Shown: positions 28,620-35,841 of the stretch, in pieces
Numbering within the stretch: the first letter of the stretch is position 1
Layout: each line of letters begins with the position of its first letter
Source of the DNA: Candidatus Woesearchaeota archaeon
GTDB lineage: Archaea > Nanobdellota > Nanobdellia > Woesearchaeales > GW2011-AR4
Reading direction: 5' to 3'
DNA length: 37,358 bases
NCBI GenBank assembly: GCA_018303505.1
Contig: JAGVYA010000005.1
Coordinates: 1-37,358, forward strand
The notes under the pieces: model-generated
What the model saw: only the letters and a program-made list of their open reading frames with translations
Database searches by the model: none
Told to the model about the DNA's origin: nothing
Translations under genes and position numbers: made by a program

Positions 28620-31151
28620 TCATTCCCTTAATATGCCCTTTATTATGCTATAAGTCTCCGGATATTGTTCAATATTAAGAATTTCTGTGTGCAAAGACCC
28701 TCCAAACAATCCGCCGCAAGTGCCATTTACAAAATATAGACTTGCATCCTTCAATTTTGCATTTTCAGTTAAAACAATTCCATCTCCATTGCCGAATTTC
28801 ATTTGGCAGCCCTGGCCAATTATCGCATAAAGCTTAACCTTAGCAGGCTGCTTTAATGGGTCGTTTAATTTATTGATAAACAGGCTGTTTTCATGCATAT
28901 CCCGGCATTCCCTGTTCTCTCCAATTAATCCGCAGTAATCGCTTATTGCGCCAGCAATTCCATTGTTTGGGGTTGCTAGCATCACCAACTTATCAATATC
29001 GTCATCGCCAAAAATCTGCATGTACCTTCTTGCTACTAACCCACCCATTGAATGGGCTATAATATTCACTTTGGGCTTGTTAGTCCTTTGTTTTACTATC
29101 TCAATCAAATCCCTTATCCTCAAGGCATAGGTGTCTATGTTTTCGCTCTTGGTTGGAACAACAATGTACTTGTCTTCTTTTCTGAAAGCGTCATAGTAGT
29201 AGCTTGCTTTTACTGTTACAGGCTTGCCTGACAAGCCCCATATGCCCTGCTGCAACGGCTCATTTTTTGAGTATAAAGAGACTATGCCTGAATTTAAGTA
29301 GCCATCATCCTGCAATTTTGACTGCAGCTTATTGAAGGAGTCCAAAGAGAATTCAGGAGAATTGCCCTTTGCCAAGGAATGCCCGTGCAAGAAAATTATG
29401 GGAAAGGTTTTTGGGTCATTTTTGCATGAGTCATCCCTGCAGCACGGCTTGCACTCATTGAAAACGCAGCAGATAGGCGGATTATCAGACAAGATAGTAT
29501 CTATTTTTGAAAAAATTTTATATGTTATATTTGCGCTTATAGGCTCAAAATTGAAATTAGCAATTGACGGCTTTTCAATTTTTTGGCATTTATCTATTAA
29601 TTGCGATGCTTTATCAGATGGTTTTATTTTTGATAGTAAATATAACGAAAGGTTTACAGATTGATTGTAATCCAATTGAATTAATTCTGCCTTACTTTTT
29701 GGTAATATCTCATCGGCAATTTTTATAACTTCAAGATTTGTTTTGTTCTCTAGCTTTATATTCTCAAATGCATCAAAGTAAGAATTATTGATTTTTCTAA
29801 TTTCATTATCCTTGAAATTGCCAGCTAATTCTAAAAAGTAGTTATCTGATGGAAAGCTTATGTTTTTATCTGCAATAATGATTGATGCCTCATTCCTGAT
29901 TATTGAATATTTATTGTTTAATCCTGTCAATGAATCGCAATTTTGCATTAAATCAACAGATTTTGGATAATCTTCAATAACTCTCTCAGTATTTTTTATT
30001 CCATTTAGAATTGAAATATTCTCATTGCAATCCTGTTTCAAGCTGCACAACAAGTCATTTTCATATTTTAAGTGATATTCTAAACTAAAAAATAGCTCAG
30101 TTGATGAAATTTCTGTCTTTTCTTTTATTGAATTTTGCTGTTTTGTAATATTGTCAATTCCTTCAGCAATCTCATCATAATTTTCGAATGTATTATTTGC
30201 CATAGATGAAGAGATTTTATTGAAATTATCTGCAACATAAATAAGATTATTTGACATTCCATTATCCCCCAATAAATCTACAAAATTGCTCAAATCATTT
30301 AAATCCTCACTTAAAATTTTTAATTTAAATAATAATCCATTATGCAGAGCAACAACGTCATCAATCTTTTTGCCCAAATCGCCAATGAATTTTTTGATGC
30401 TGTATGATGTTTCAAAAAGACTTTCGTTGAATAACTGGTTTAGTTCAATGTAATTTTCAACTGACCACAGGCTTCTTAAGTTCTCTATTGAAATTCTTGT
30501 TTTGTCGTACAGGTCATCTGCATCTATCTTCCCTTTTGTCAAATTTTTAAGGTTAACCTTAAAGCTTAGCTCAAAATATTTTTGATTTAATTGCTGATGC
30601 AGCACATCAACATCGCTTAATAACTCAAGCAATTTCGTGACATTTTGCTTCAATATTTTTTTCAGCTCTTTCTCGGTTTCAGTAAGGTCATAGTTTACCG
30701 TGATAAGGGAAGACCTTGATTTTTCAGGGCTTTTTGTGAGGCACAAAAATGAGCGTATGCTGCGGCAGCTTGCATCAAAGCTGTAGATGTCCTGCCCGCT
30801 TCCAAGCCTTTTGACGCTTAAGTCATATTCTTTTGTGAAGTGCTGCTCTTTTTGAATTTCAAAATCCCCTTTGTCAATAACCTCGTTTGTGCTTCTGTCG
30901 TTGAAAGAATAAGAGCACAAAGCCTTGCAGTATGCAACATTGTCTATTGATACATCAAATTTAGCCTTGCTTAATTCGCCGTAATGCATGCTAAAGGACT
31001 GCTGATTAGGCATTAAGTAAACAATCAGCTCGTTGCCAAGAAAAAAATTTATTTTTTGATTGGTTACAACAACGATGTATATGAATAACAAAGTGACTAT
31101 TGCAATAATAATGAACTCGTACCTCTTCCAAAAGGATTTTTGTTCTGGCAC
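28620..31151 (-). CDS. Large membrane-anchored alpha/beta hydrolase (lipase-like)
   Basis: An 843-residue protein. One membrane helix near residues 12-31 anchors the N-terminus; residues about 130-540 are helical and charged, with long coiled-coil stretches; a short Cys-rich patch (ICCVFNECKPCCRDDSC) lies at about 565. The hydrolase domain begins FPIIFLHGHS and has the nucleophile elbow AHSMGG (S701), LVMLATPNNG, and a likely catalytic His at H821 in GSLHTEIL. The fold matches lipase/PGAP1-like esterases that act on lipids outside the membrane. The big helical N-terminal region is unusual. Its partner substrate is unknown. Confidence 0.85.
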   Translation of the reverse strand: MPEQKSFWKRYEFIIIAIVTLLFIYIVVVTNQKINFFLGNELIVYLMPNQQSFSMHYGELSKAKFDVSIDNVAYCKALCSYSFNDRSTNEVIDKGDFEIQKEQHFTKEYDLSVKRLGSGQDIYSFDASCRSIRSFLCLTKSPEKSRSSLITVNYDLTETEKELKKILKQNVTKLLELLSDVDVLHQQLNQKYFELSFKVNLKNLTKGKIDADDLYDKTRISIENLRSLWSVENYIELNQLFNESLFETSYSIKKFIGDLGKKIDDVVALHNGLLFKLKILSEDLNDLSNFVDLLGDNGMSNNLIYVADNFNKISSSMANNTFENYDEIAEGIDNITKQQNSIKEKTEISSTELFFSLEYHLKYENDLLCSLKQDCNENISILNGIKNTERVIEDYPKSVDLMQNCDSLTGLNNKYSIIRNEASIIIADKNISFPSDNYFLELAGNFKDNEIRKINNSYFDAFENIKLENKTNLEVIKIADEILPKSKAELIQLDYNQSVNLSLYLLSKIKPSDKASQLIDKCQKIEKPSIANFNFEPISANITYKIFSKIDTILSDNPPICCVFNECKPCCRDDSCKNDPKTFPIIFLHGHSLAKGNSPEFSLDSFNKLQSKLQDDGYLNSGIVSLYSKNEPLQQGIWGLSGKPVTVKASYYYDAFRKEDKYIVVPTKSENIDTYALRIRDLIEIVKQRTNKPKVNIIAHSMGGLVARRYMQIFGDDDIDKLVMLATPNNGIAGAISDYCGLIGENRECRDMHENSLFINKLNDPLKQPAKVKLYAIIGQGCQMKFGNGDGIVLTENAKLKDASLYFVNGTCGGLFGGSLHTEILNIEQYPETYSIIKGILRE

Positions 31152-31228
31152 AATTGATTAATATTCATAGTAAGATAAAAAGGTTTCGTGATATTTACCG
31201 CAAAAACCCAAGTAATTTACCGAGAAAG

Positions 31229-31237
31229 TTTATAAAG
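31229..31237 (+). promoter_or_regulatory. TATA-like box of the RelE-like gene
   Basis: TTTATAAAG lies 17-25 bases before the ATG codons at 31253 and 31259, the distance expected for a leaderless transcript. This supports a start in that region over the upstream ATG at 31154. Confidence 0.45.
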
Positions 31238-31252
31238 AATTGGACTAACATT

Positions 31253-31576
31253 ATGAAAATGTTTAAAGTAATCGGAACTGATACGTACCTGAAAGAAATT
31301 AGCAAATGGTCAAATCCTGAAATTGCAATAGCAGAAAAAATTCCGAAACAGCTTGCAGAAAATCCATTTGTTGGTCAGCAATTGAGATATCCTTTCTTGA
31401 GAGAAAAGCGAATAAAAGAAAAGAGAGTATATTATCTCATCTATGAAGACTTAAATTTAGTTCTACTTGTTGCTACGAGTGGTAAAAAAGATCAACAAGC
31501 AACTATAGACCATATAATATCACAATTTGCTGAATACAGAAAAGTTGCAGAAGATATTGCTAAGCAAGTCTCTTAA
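31253..31576 (+). CDS. RelE/ParE-like toxin
   Basis: A 107-residue protein starting MKMFKVIGTDTYLKEISKW. The TATA-like box rules out the longer ORF from 31154. The segments VGQQLRYPFLREKRIKEKRVYYLIYEDLNLVLLVATSGKKDQQATIDHI show the RelE/ParE beta-sheet fold with basic residues on the strands. RelE enzymes cut mRNA at the ribosome; ParE members inhibit gyrase. Which one this is cannot be told. Its 3' end overlaps the antitoxin-like gene on the opposite strand by 17 bases, an unusual convergent arrangement. Confidence 0.78.
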   Translation: MKMFKVIGTDTYLKEISKWSNPEIAIAEKIPKQLAENPFVGQQLRYPFLREKRIKEKRVYYLIYEDLNLVLLVATSGKKDQQATIDHIISQFAEYRKVAEDIAKQVS

Positions 31577-31694
31577 ATCTGCCCTGCTTTAAATCCTCTA
31601 GAGAACTAGCAAATTGCCTTATTAAATCAAAATCAAGTTGCTCTAATTTCTTAAGTCTTTCGTATTCTTCTTTTGGAATAGTCACTGTTTCCAT
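31560..31694 (-). CDS. Small antitoxin-like protein, convergent with the RelE-like gene
   Basis: A 44-residue protein, METVTIPKEEYERLKKLEQL... ending QGRFKRLA, with ATG 31694. This resembles the short RelB-type archaeal antitoxins with a first strand (TVTIP) and two helices. The frame extends upstream to 31760 but a TATA-like run TATATATAAAA at 31718-31728 suggests a leaderless start at 31694. Its role as antitoxin is inferred from sequence type and location. Confidence 0.7.
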   Translation of the reverse strand: METVTIPKEEYERLKKLEQLDFDLIRQFASSLEDLKQGRFKRLA

Positions 31695-31756
31695 TTTAAT
31701 AAGAACAATAGCGGTCCTTATATATAAAAATATCGGTTCTTTCTCGGTAAAAGTTT

Positions 31757-31778
31757 GCATAATGCATATGCATTATGC
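31757..31778. repeat. Perfect 22-bp palindrome
   Basis: GCATAATGCAT followed by its exact complement ATGCATTATGC makes a palindrome with no loop. It lies 63 bases upstream of the antitoxin-like start codon on the minus strand. ATTTTCGAGTGTAAAAT at 31800-31816 resembles the right arm of the palindromic element family, so this may be a decayed copy. Confidence 0.5.
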
Positions 31779-31866
31779 GAAGCTGGGAAGAGAAACCCCA
31801 TTTTCGAGTGTAAAATCGTGATGATTAGGCGAACTTTTTAAAATTATAAAAATAATAATAAAAATT

Positions 31867-32268
31867 TTATCTTCTTAATATTGAACTTTTATAAATATGC
31901 TGCATGTAAGGCCCCATTCTTATGACTTCTGCAGTAATGCCCCTTTTGCTCAACTCGTTTTCCAGCTCCTCTTTTTGAATTTTTTGGTCATATCCCAGGC
32001 AGATTACATCTGGCTTTATTTTTTCAATTATATCAAAAATATTTCCTTTATTGCCCAATACAGCTTCGTCAACAATTTTTAGCGTTCTTACTGCTTCTAC
32101 TCTTGCCTTTTCATCATGGACAGGTTTTTTGCCTTTGAAAGATTGCGATGTGTCATCTCTTGCAACTACAACAATCAGTCTATCTCCATATTTTTTCGCT
32201 TCAGAAAGATAGTATAAATGTCCAGGATGTATTACATCAAACGTGCCTGCGCACATGACTTTTTTCAT
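31867..32268 (-). CDS. ribL: FAD synthase (RibL-type cytidylyltransferase-like)
   Basis: A 133-residue protein with the CTP:nucleotidyltransferase signature CAGTFDVIHPGHLYYLSEAKK (HPGH) and the archaeal RibL ending SKRGITAEVIRM-GPYMQHIYKSS. RibL transfers AMP to FMN to form FAD. Length and motifs match the archaeal enzyme, which is unrelated to the bacterial RibF. Minus-strand gene, isolated from other riboflavin genes. Confidence 0.88.
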   Translation of the reverse strand: MKKVMCAGTFDVIHPGHLYYLSEAKKYGDRLIVVVARDDTSQSFKGKKPVHDEKARVEAVRTLKIVDEAVLGNKGNIFDIIEKIKPDVICLGYDQKIQKEELENELSKRGITAEVIRMGPYMQHIYKSSILRR

Positions 32269-32357
32269 AAGAAAAAGTGTTGGAAGGGGATTTAAAAAGA
32301 TTGTGTAGATTGAAATTTCAGCTTAGTTATATTAATTTGCTTAAAAAAGCTAAAGTT

Positions 32358-32708
32358 TTATCCTCTTCCCGAGCCGTTTAATTCAGCAATTTCATGGTTG
32401 TACAAACTGACTCTGTCAGCTAAACCATACTGTTTGGCTATCGCTATCCAAAACACATAATTTAGTATCGCTTGTTTTGGACCGAGTTCTGCTTCTAACA
32501 GGTCTTTTTCAACTAAATCTAAGGCCGTTTCCAATTCCCCTTGGCGAGGAGTATAAATGGCTGGCACTAATTCAGCAATCAAGCCAATGTACTCTCTTGC
32601 TGCTTTTGGTGTTCTGTCCTCTAAAACTTTAGAACAGAGTGTTGACGCCATCTCAACTAGACGCTTTGTTCCTGATAGAGCTATAGGCGACATACTTCCC
32701 ATGGTCAT
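32358..32708 (-). CDS. Unknown 116-residue protein with a strong ribosome-binding site
   Basis: The protein is helical (SGTKRLVEMASTLCSKVLEDR and so on), with no signal or membrane segment. ATG 32708 is fixed by AAAGGAGGTGG 6 bases upstream, the strongest Shine-Dalgarno sequence in this window. Such strong initiation suggests high translation. No family is recognised. The C-terminus ends with NGSGRG. It lies divergent from the Lrp regulator, which may control it. Confidence 0.75.
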   Translation of the reverse strand: MTMGSMSPIALSGTKRLVEMASTLCSKVLEDRTPKAAREYIGLIAELVPAIYTPRQGELETALDLVEKDLLEAELGPKQAILNYVFWIAIAKQYGLADRVSLYNHEIAELNGSGRG

Positions 32709-32869
32709 TAATATCCACCTCCTTTGATTGCCTTATTAATAAATGTATGAATTAGACATATATATAATTTTTTATAGTTTTATTAAATAAAAATCATATA
32801 AAAACCAATAAATTTAAATATATGTTTAAAAATTTGTTATAAATTGAACACAAATTAAACAAACGTAAA

Positions 32870-33316
32870 ATGCAGTTAGAACAAACAGATAAAAAAATAT
32901 TGAACATTATAGTTGATAATTCAAGGCTTTCTTTGAGGCGGATAGCAAAAAAAGCAGACGTTTCTGTTGCAACAGTGATGCACCATATTAAAAAACTTGA
33001 AAAAGAAGGTATAATAAAAAAATACACAACAAAGCTTGACTATGAAAAAATAGGCTACGATGTTGAAGTAATTATTGAAATCAGGATTTCTAAAGGAAAA
33101 TTATTTGAGGTTGAGAGAAAGATTGCTATGCATCCAAATGTTTTTGCCGTTTATGATATAACAGGCGCATTTGACGCTGTTGTACTTGCAAGATTTCCAA
33201 CAAGAAGGCAGATGGATAATTTCTTAAAAAAATTGCAGACTTATGATTTTGTTGAAAGAACAGAGACAAAACTTATTCTTAATACGATAAAAGAAGAGAA
33301 TATTGAGGTAGGTTAA
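32870..33316 (+). CDS. Lrp/AsnC-family transcriptional regulator
   Basis: A 148-residue protein. The N-terminal helix-turn-helix (LEQTDKKILNIIVDNSRLSLRRIAKKADVSVATVMHHIKKLEKEGIIKKYT) is followed by the C-terminal RAM domain (VEVIIEIRISKGKLFEVERKIAMHPNVFAVYDITGAFDAVVLARF). Such dimers or octamers bind promoters and often sense amino acids. The effector is unknown. It is divergent from the unknown gene at 32708, with a shared promoter region of about 160 bases that contains several TATA-like runs. Confidence 0.95.
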   Translation: MQLEQTDKKILNIIVDNSRLSLRRIAKKADVSVATVMHHIKKLEKEGIIKKYTTKLDYEKIGYDVEVIIEIRISKGKLFEVERKIAMHPNVFAVYDITGAFDAVVLARFPTRRQMDNFLKKLQTYDFVERTETKLILNTIKEENIEVG

Positions 33317-33319
33317 ACT

Positions 33320-33647
33320 TTATCTTTGACAAGGTGAAACTTCAATTGCATATTTACTTAGATGATAATTTATTCTTCCAAGCATGAACTTTAGTTGTTC
33401 ACTTGTGCCTATAGATCCCGCCTGAGTCAGATGCAAAAAAAATAGAATATGCACCGATGCAGGGTTCTCTCCATAATGTAACCAGCGGCACTTCATCAAA
33501 GGTCTTCGGTTCAGATGCAGAATAGGCACTTATTGTACACAGATTTCCAGCATATGGGTGTCCGACTCCTACTCCTTTCAAAGTTTTATCATTACAAACG
33601 TCATCAATGAATCTGGGTAAGTCCTGCGTTTGTATTGCTTGCGGCAT
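33320..33647 (-). pseudogene. Unknown gene split at a run of eight A/T
   Basis: The first frame starts at ATG 33647 (MPQAIQTQDLPRFIDDV) and ends at a stop at 33399. A second frame, +1 relative, is open from 33529 to 33320 and includes GSIGTSEQLKFMLGRINYHL. They join at a homopolymer of eight A on the plus strand (33435-33442). Removing one base would make a single protein of about 109 residues. The gene could be a real pseudogene, a phase-variable gene, or an assembly slip. No family is recognised. Confidence 0.6.
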
Positions 33648-33704
33648 TAAAAAAAAATACTGCCTTATGCTTTATTTAAAACTTTCGTTGTTTCGTTGGA
33701 TATA

Positions 33705-33811
33705 TGGGGCTGCGAGGATTCGAACCCCGGTCGGACCCATATCGGACAAGATTTGCGAACGCAAAAAGGTTGTCCCCAAGGGCCAATTCTACCAAGCTAT
33801 ACTACAGCCCC
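33705..33811 (-). tRNA. tRNA-Pro (probably GGG) with one intron
   Basis: The minus strand starts GGGGCTGTAGTATAG and ends CGCAGCCCC-A, closing a 7-bp acceptor stem. The T-arm is CGGGG-TTCGAAT-CCTCG. The anticodon arm is GGCCC-TTGGGG, then a 34-base intron (33740-33773), then T-GGGTC. The intron folds through GGACAA/TTGTCC and TTTGCG/CGCAAA. Mature length 73. The stem pairing favours anticodon GGG; TGG would need a weaker stem. Both are Pro. Confidence 0.85.
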
Positions 33812-33861
33812 AAAAAGATAAGTATAAAATAAATCTTTAAAAAGATGATGAATTTTAGAAA

Positions 33862-34446
33862 TCAAATCAAGGGCGCAATAATATTTAAAACTCCTCCTGT
33901 TATGAATTTGATAGCAATTGCCGCCAATATAATGCCCATGACTCTTGATATTACATCAGTCCAGTGCGCCCCTAAGATCTTGTATAGCTTTGAAGAGTAC
34001 ATTAAAATAATCCATGTTGCCAGCAAAGTCAAAAATGCTGCAATAACTGTCACTAAAATGCCCCTTTCTTTAACTAGGATTATAGTTATAGTAATAACCC
34101 CCGGTCCTGTAAGCAGCGGCGTTCCAACAGGGACGCTTAAGTCAAACCCATGCGATTTCACATACTTAAGAGATGCGCCAAAAACGTACAATATGCCCAT
34201 TATCAACAAAACAATGCCGCCTGCAATCTGAAAACTATCCAGGTCTATTCCAAATAAATCAAATACCTGCAGTCCAAAGAACAGGAAAATGAAAAGCAGG
34301 ACTCCAGCAACAAAAACAGACCTGTCAATATTCCTTTTTATTTCCTTTAAGGGCATACCCTTTGTTAAATTGATAAATAATGTAAGATTTCCTATAGGAT
34401 CCATTATCACAAACAATGCAATAAATGCTTCAAGCAAGCCTTCCAT
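33862..34446 (-). CDS. MarC-family (UPF0056) membrane protein
   Basis: A 194-residue protein with six predicted helices. The family signature FVIMDPIGNLTLFINLT lies at the N-terminus, and the central PVGTPLLTGPGVITITIIL matches the GPG motif. The family is conserved in bacteria and archaea, and its function is unclear. The last of three genes on the minus strand: two small membrane proteins precede it. Confidence 0.92.
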   Translation of the reverse strand: MEGLLEAFIALFVIMDPIGNLTLFINLTKGMPLKEIKRNIDRSVFVAGVLLFIFLFFGLQVFDLFGIDLDSFQIAGGIVLLIMGILYVFGASLKYVKSHGFDLSVPVGTPLLTGPGVITITIILVKERGILVTVIAAFLTLLATWIILMYSSKLYKILGAHWTDVISRVMGIILAAIAIKFITGGVLNIIAPLI

Positions 34447-34450
34447 TTTA

Positions 34451-34615
34451 TTAGCCTTTTAAACTGCAAAATATGTTGTCAGCGCTTACAGCAGCAAACA
34501 AAATTGCGACAGCCAGCAATGTGTAATTCTTTATCTTAATTGAGTATACTGCAATTACTGCCCCTATTACTGCCAAAATTAAAAAAATCGCAGCTTTTGT
34601 TGTAAATTTCTTCAT
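34451..34615 (-). CDS. Small membrane protein (54 residues)
   Basis: It starts MKKFTTKAAIFLILAVIGAV and ends NIFCSLKG. Two hydrophobic segments lie at residues 8-24 and 31-46. Its ATG at 34615 overlaps the upstream gene's stop by 4 bases (34612-34615), and its stop is 4 bases before MarC, so it sits in a tightly packed operon. The function is unknown. Confidence 0.72.
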   Translation of the reverse strand: MKKFTTKAAIFLILAVIGAVIAVYSIKIKNYTLLAVAILFAAVSADNIFCSLKG

Positions 34616-35031
34616 AAGGGCTTTTTGTTGTTTTTCTTTGATGCTTTTGCAATGGGTTTTTTCTTTGGCAATAAAATGAACAATGAAATGCCAACTACAA
34701 CGATTGTATAGATGATTGAGTACCTTACTATATCAGAGGCATCCACTGCCTTGTACGCATAAACAACAAGGCTCACCATTCCTGCAAAAAACAATAAAGT
34801 AGCTAAAGTGTGATAACCCATTTTTTCGGTATGAAAATAAACCCCCGAAACCAAAAAGAACGAAACAACTGTTATAAATAAAAAAATTACAACTATGTTC
34901 ATGTACCTTATGCTCTCAAAATGTATAGTAGAATAAATTGATATGTACATTGTAAATAAGAATGCAGCCAGTATGGAGATGTAATAAAACCATTGCGGAG
35001 ATTTACCTATCTTCACCTCTTTTATTTTCAT
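34612..35031 (-). CDS. Four-helix membrane protein of unknown function
   Basis: A 139-residue protein with about four helices (residues near 15-32, 43-65, 75-92 and 103-121), and a basic C-terminal tail (PKKKPIAKASKKNNKK). Positive charge places the tail in the cytoplasm. It is the first gene of the operon that continues with the 54-residue protein and MarC. No motif that identifies a function. Confidence 0.78.
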   Translation of the reverse strand: MKIKEVKIGKSPQWFYYISILAAFLFTMYISIYSTIHFESIRYMNIVVIFLFITVVSFFLVSGVYFHTEKMGYHTLATLLFFAGMVSLVVYAYKAVDASDIVRYSIIYTIVVVGISLFILLPKKKPIAKASKKNNKKPL

Positions 35032-35071
35032 CTTCTAATTTATTTTTATAATAGTTAATATTTAAACTTTG

Positions 35072-35089
35072 CGGAAATATAAATTTCCG
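35072..35089. other. Small perfect hairpin
   Basis: CGGAAAT, a 4-base loop, then ATTTCCG forms a 7-bp stem next to the GAG-type hairpin at 35097. The 35032-35166 gap has no gene. Confidence 0.4.
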
Positions 35090-35096
35090 AAAACCC

Positions 35097-35150
35097 CGAA
35101 AATCAGACAGTTGTGAGCGAGTGAACTCACTCGCATTTCACTGATTTTCG
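35097..35150. repeat. GAG-type hairpin repeat, copy 3
   Basis: CGAAAATCAG pairs perfectly with CTGATTTTCG, and the centre GCGAGTG-AACT-CACTCGC makes an inner stem. The closest relative is the copy at 2919-2989. Located between the four-helix membrane protein and the AbrB/PIN pair. Confidence 0.65.
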
Positions 35151-35166
35151 ATGTTATTGATTCTGC

Positions 35167-35556
35167 TTAATTGCCGATATAAACAATGTTTTTTAAATTT
35201 TCAAAATGAGTGTCACCACTTACAACCCAGCATTTGAGCTCGTTTTGTTTTGCCACTAGAATAGAGTCAATTAATCCAAAGTCCTTAATTTTTTTTCTTA
35301 TTTCATGTCTTACTTCTGCAGCCTCTAACCAATTGTTTGTTAATACAGGTAAAATAATAGAATTTCTTTTTAAAACAATATACATTCGGCTGAAGTCCTT
35401 ATTAGTCCTTAAGCAATAAGTTTTTAATTCACTAATTGTGCATTCCATTGTTACGAATTTATTATTTTTATTATTGAGTAGCTTTTTTAATATCAAGCCA
35501 CTTTCGGAGCCAATAGAATATTCTACCCAAGCATAGGCATCAACTATGTATATCAT
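35167..35556 (-). CDS. PIN-domain toxin (VapC-like)
   Basis: A 129-residue protein with D6 in YIVDAYAWVEY, E43 in TISELKTY, D97 in GLIDSILVA and D115 in VSGDTHFENL, the four acidic positions of a PIN nuclease. The start ATG overlaps the antitoxin's stop by one base. A complete, probably active toxin. Confidence 0.9.
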   Translation of the reverse strand: MIYIVDAYAWVEYSIGSESGLILKKLLNNKNNKFVTMECTISELKTYCLRTNKDFSRMYIVLKRNSIILPVLTNNWLEAAEVRHEIRKKIKDFGLIDSILVAKQNELKCWVVSGDTHFENLKNIVYIGN

Positions 35557-35759
35557 CAGAAATCACTATCGCCTTTGTCTTCTTTAGCGAAAGGGGGTGC
35601 TCCTTTGAACATACCAAAAGCATCTATTCTTTTTTCCTTTGAAATTTCTAATTTTACAGTATCTCCCTCATTTAAATCTTCTAGCTTCACTATCTCTTTA
35701 GGAATTATTAACCCTAGCGAGTTGCCCCATTGCTTAATTTTTGTTTCAGTCATTACCAT
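35556..35759 (-). CDS. AbrB-type antitoxin
   Basis: A 67-residue protein with the swapped-hairpin motif ETKIKQWGNSLGLIIPKEIVK, typical of AbrB/SpoVT DNA-binding domains in VapB antitoxins. ATG 35759 is chosen because AGGTGAT lies just upstream; ATG 35753 (MTETK) is also possible. The tail (DAFGMFKGAPPF) binds the toxin in this family. First gene of the pair. Confidence 0.9.
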   Translation of the reverse strand: MVMTETKIKQWGNSLGLIIPKEIVKLEDLNEGDTVKLEISKEKRIDAFGMFKGAPPFAKEDKGDSDF

Positions 35760-35785
35760 ACGTATCACCTTTAAAATATAACTAA

Positions 35786-35803
35786 TTATACAAAAAAGTA
35801 TAA
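35786..35803. promoter_or_regulatory. Inverted repeat between TATA box and antitoxin start
   Basis: TTATAC-AAAAAA-GTATAA is a perfect 6-bp inverted repeat with a 6-base spacer, 27 to 44 bases upstream of the AbrB-type antitoxin start. A TATA-like run TTATATAAAA lies at 35805-35814 on the far side (minus strand). It fits an autoregulatory operator. Binding is inferred. Confidence 0.5.
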
Positions 35804-35841
35804 CTTATATAAAAAGGTTTTGGTTTAGTAGGGCAGAAAAA

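Noticed and set aside
31741-31830. An eighth copy of the palindromic element
   Set aside because: Only the motif ATTTTCGAGTGTAAAAT and a palindrome are seen. Without the AATCCG/CGGATT termini it is too weak to list as a copy.
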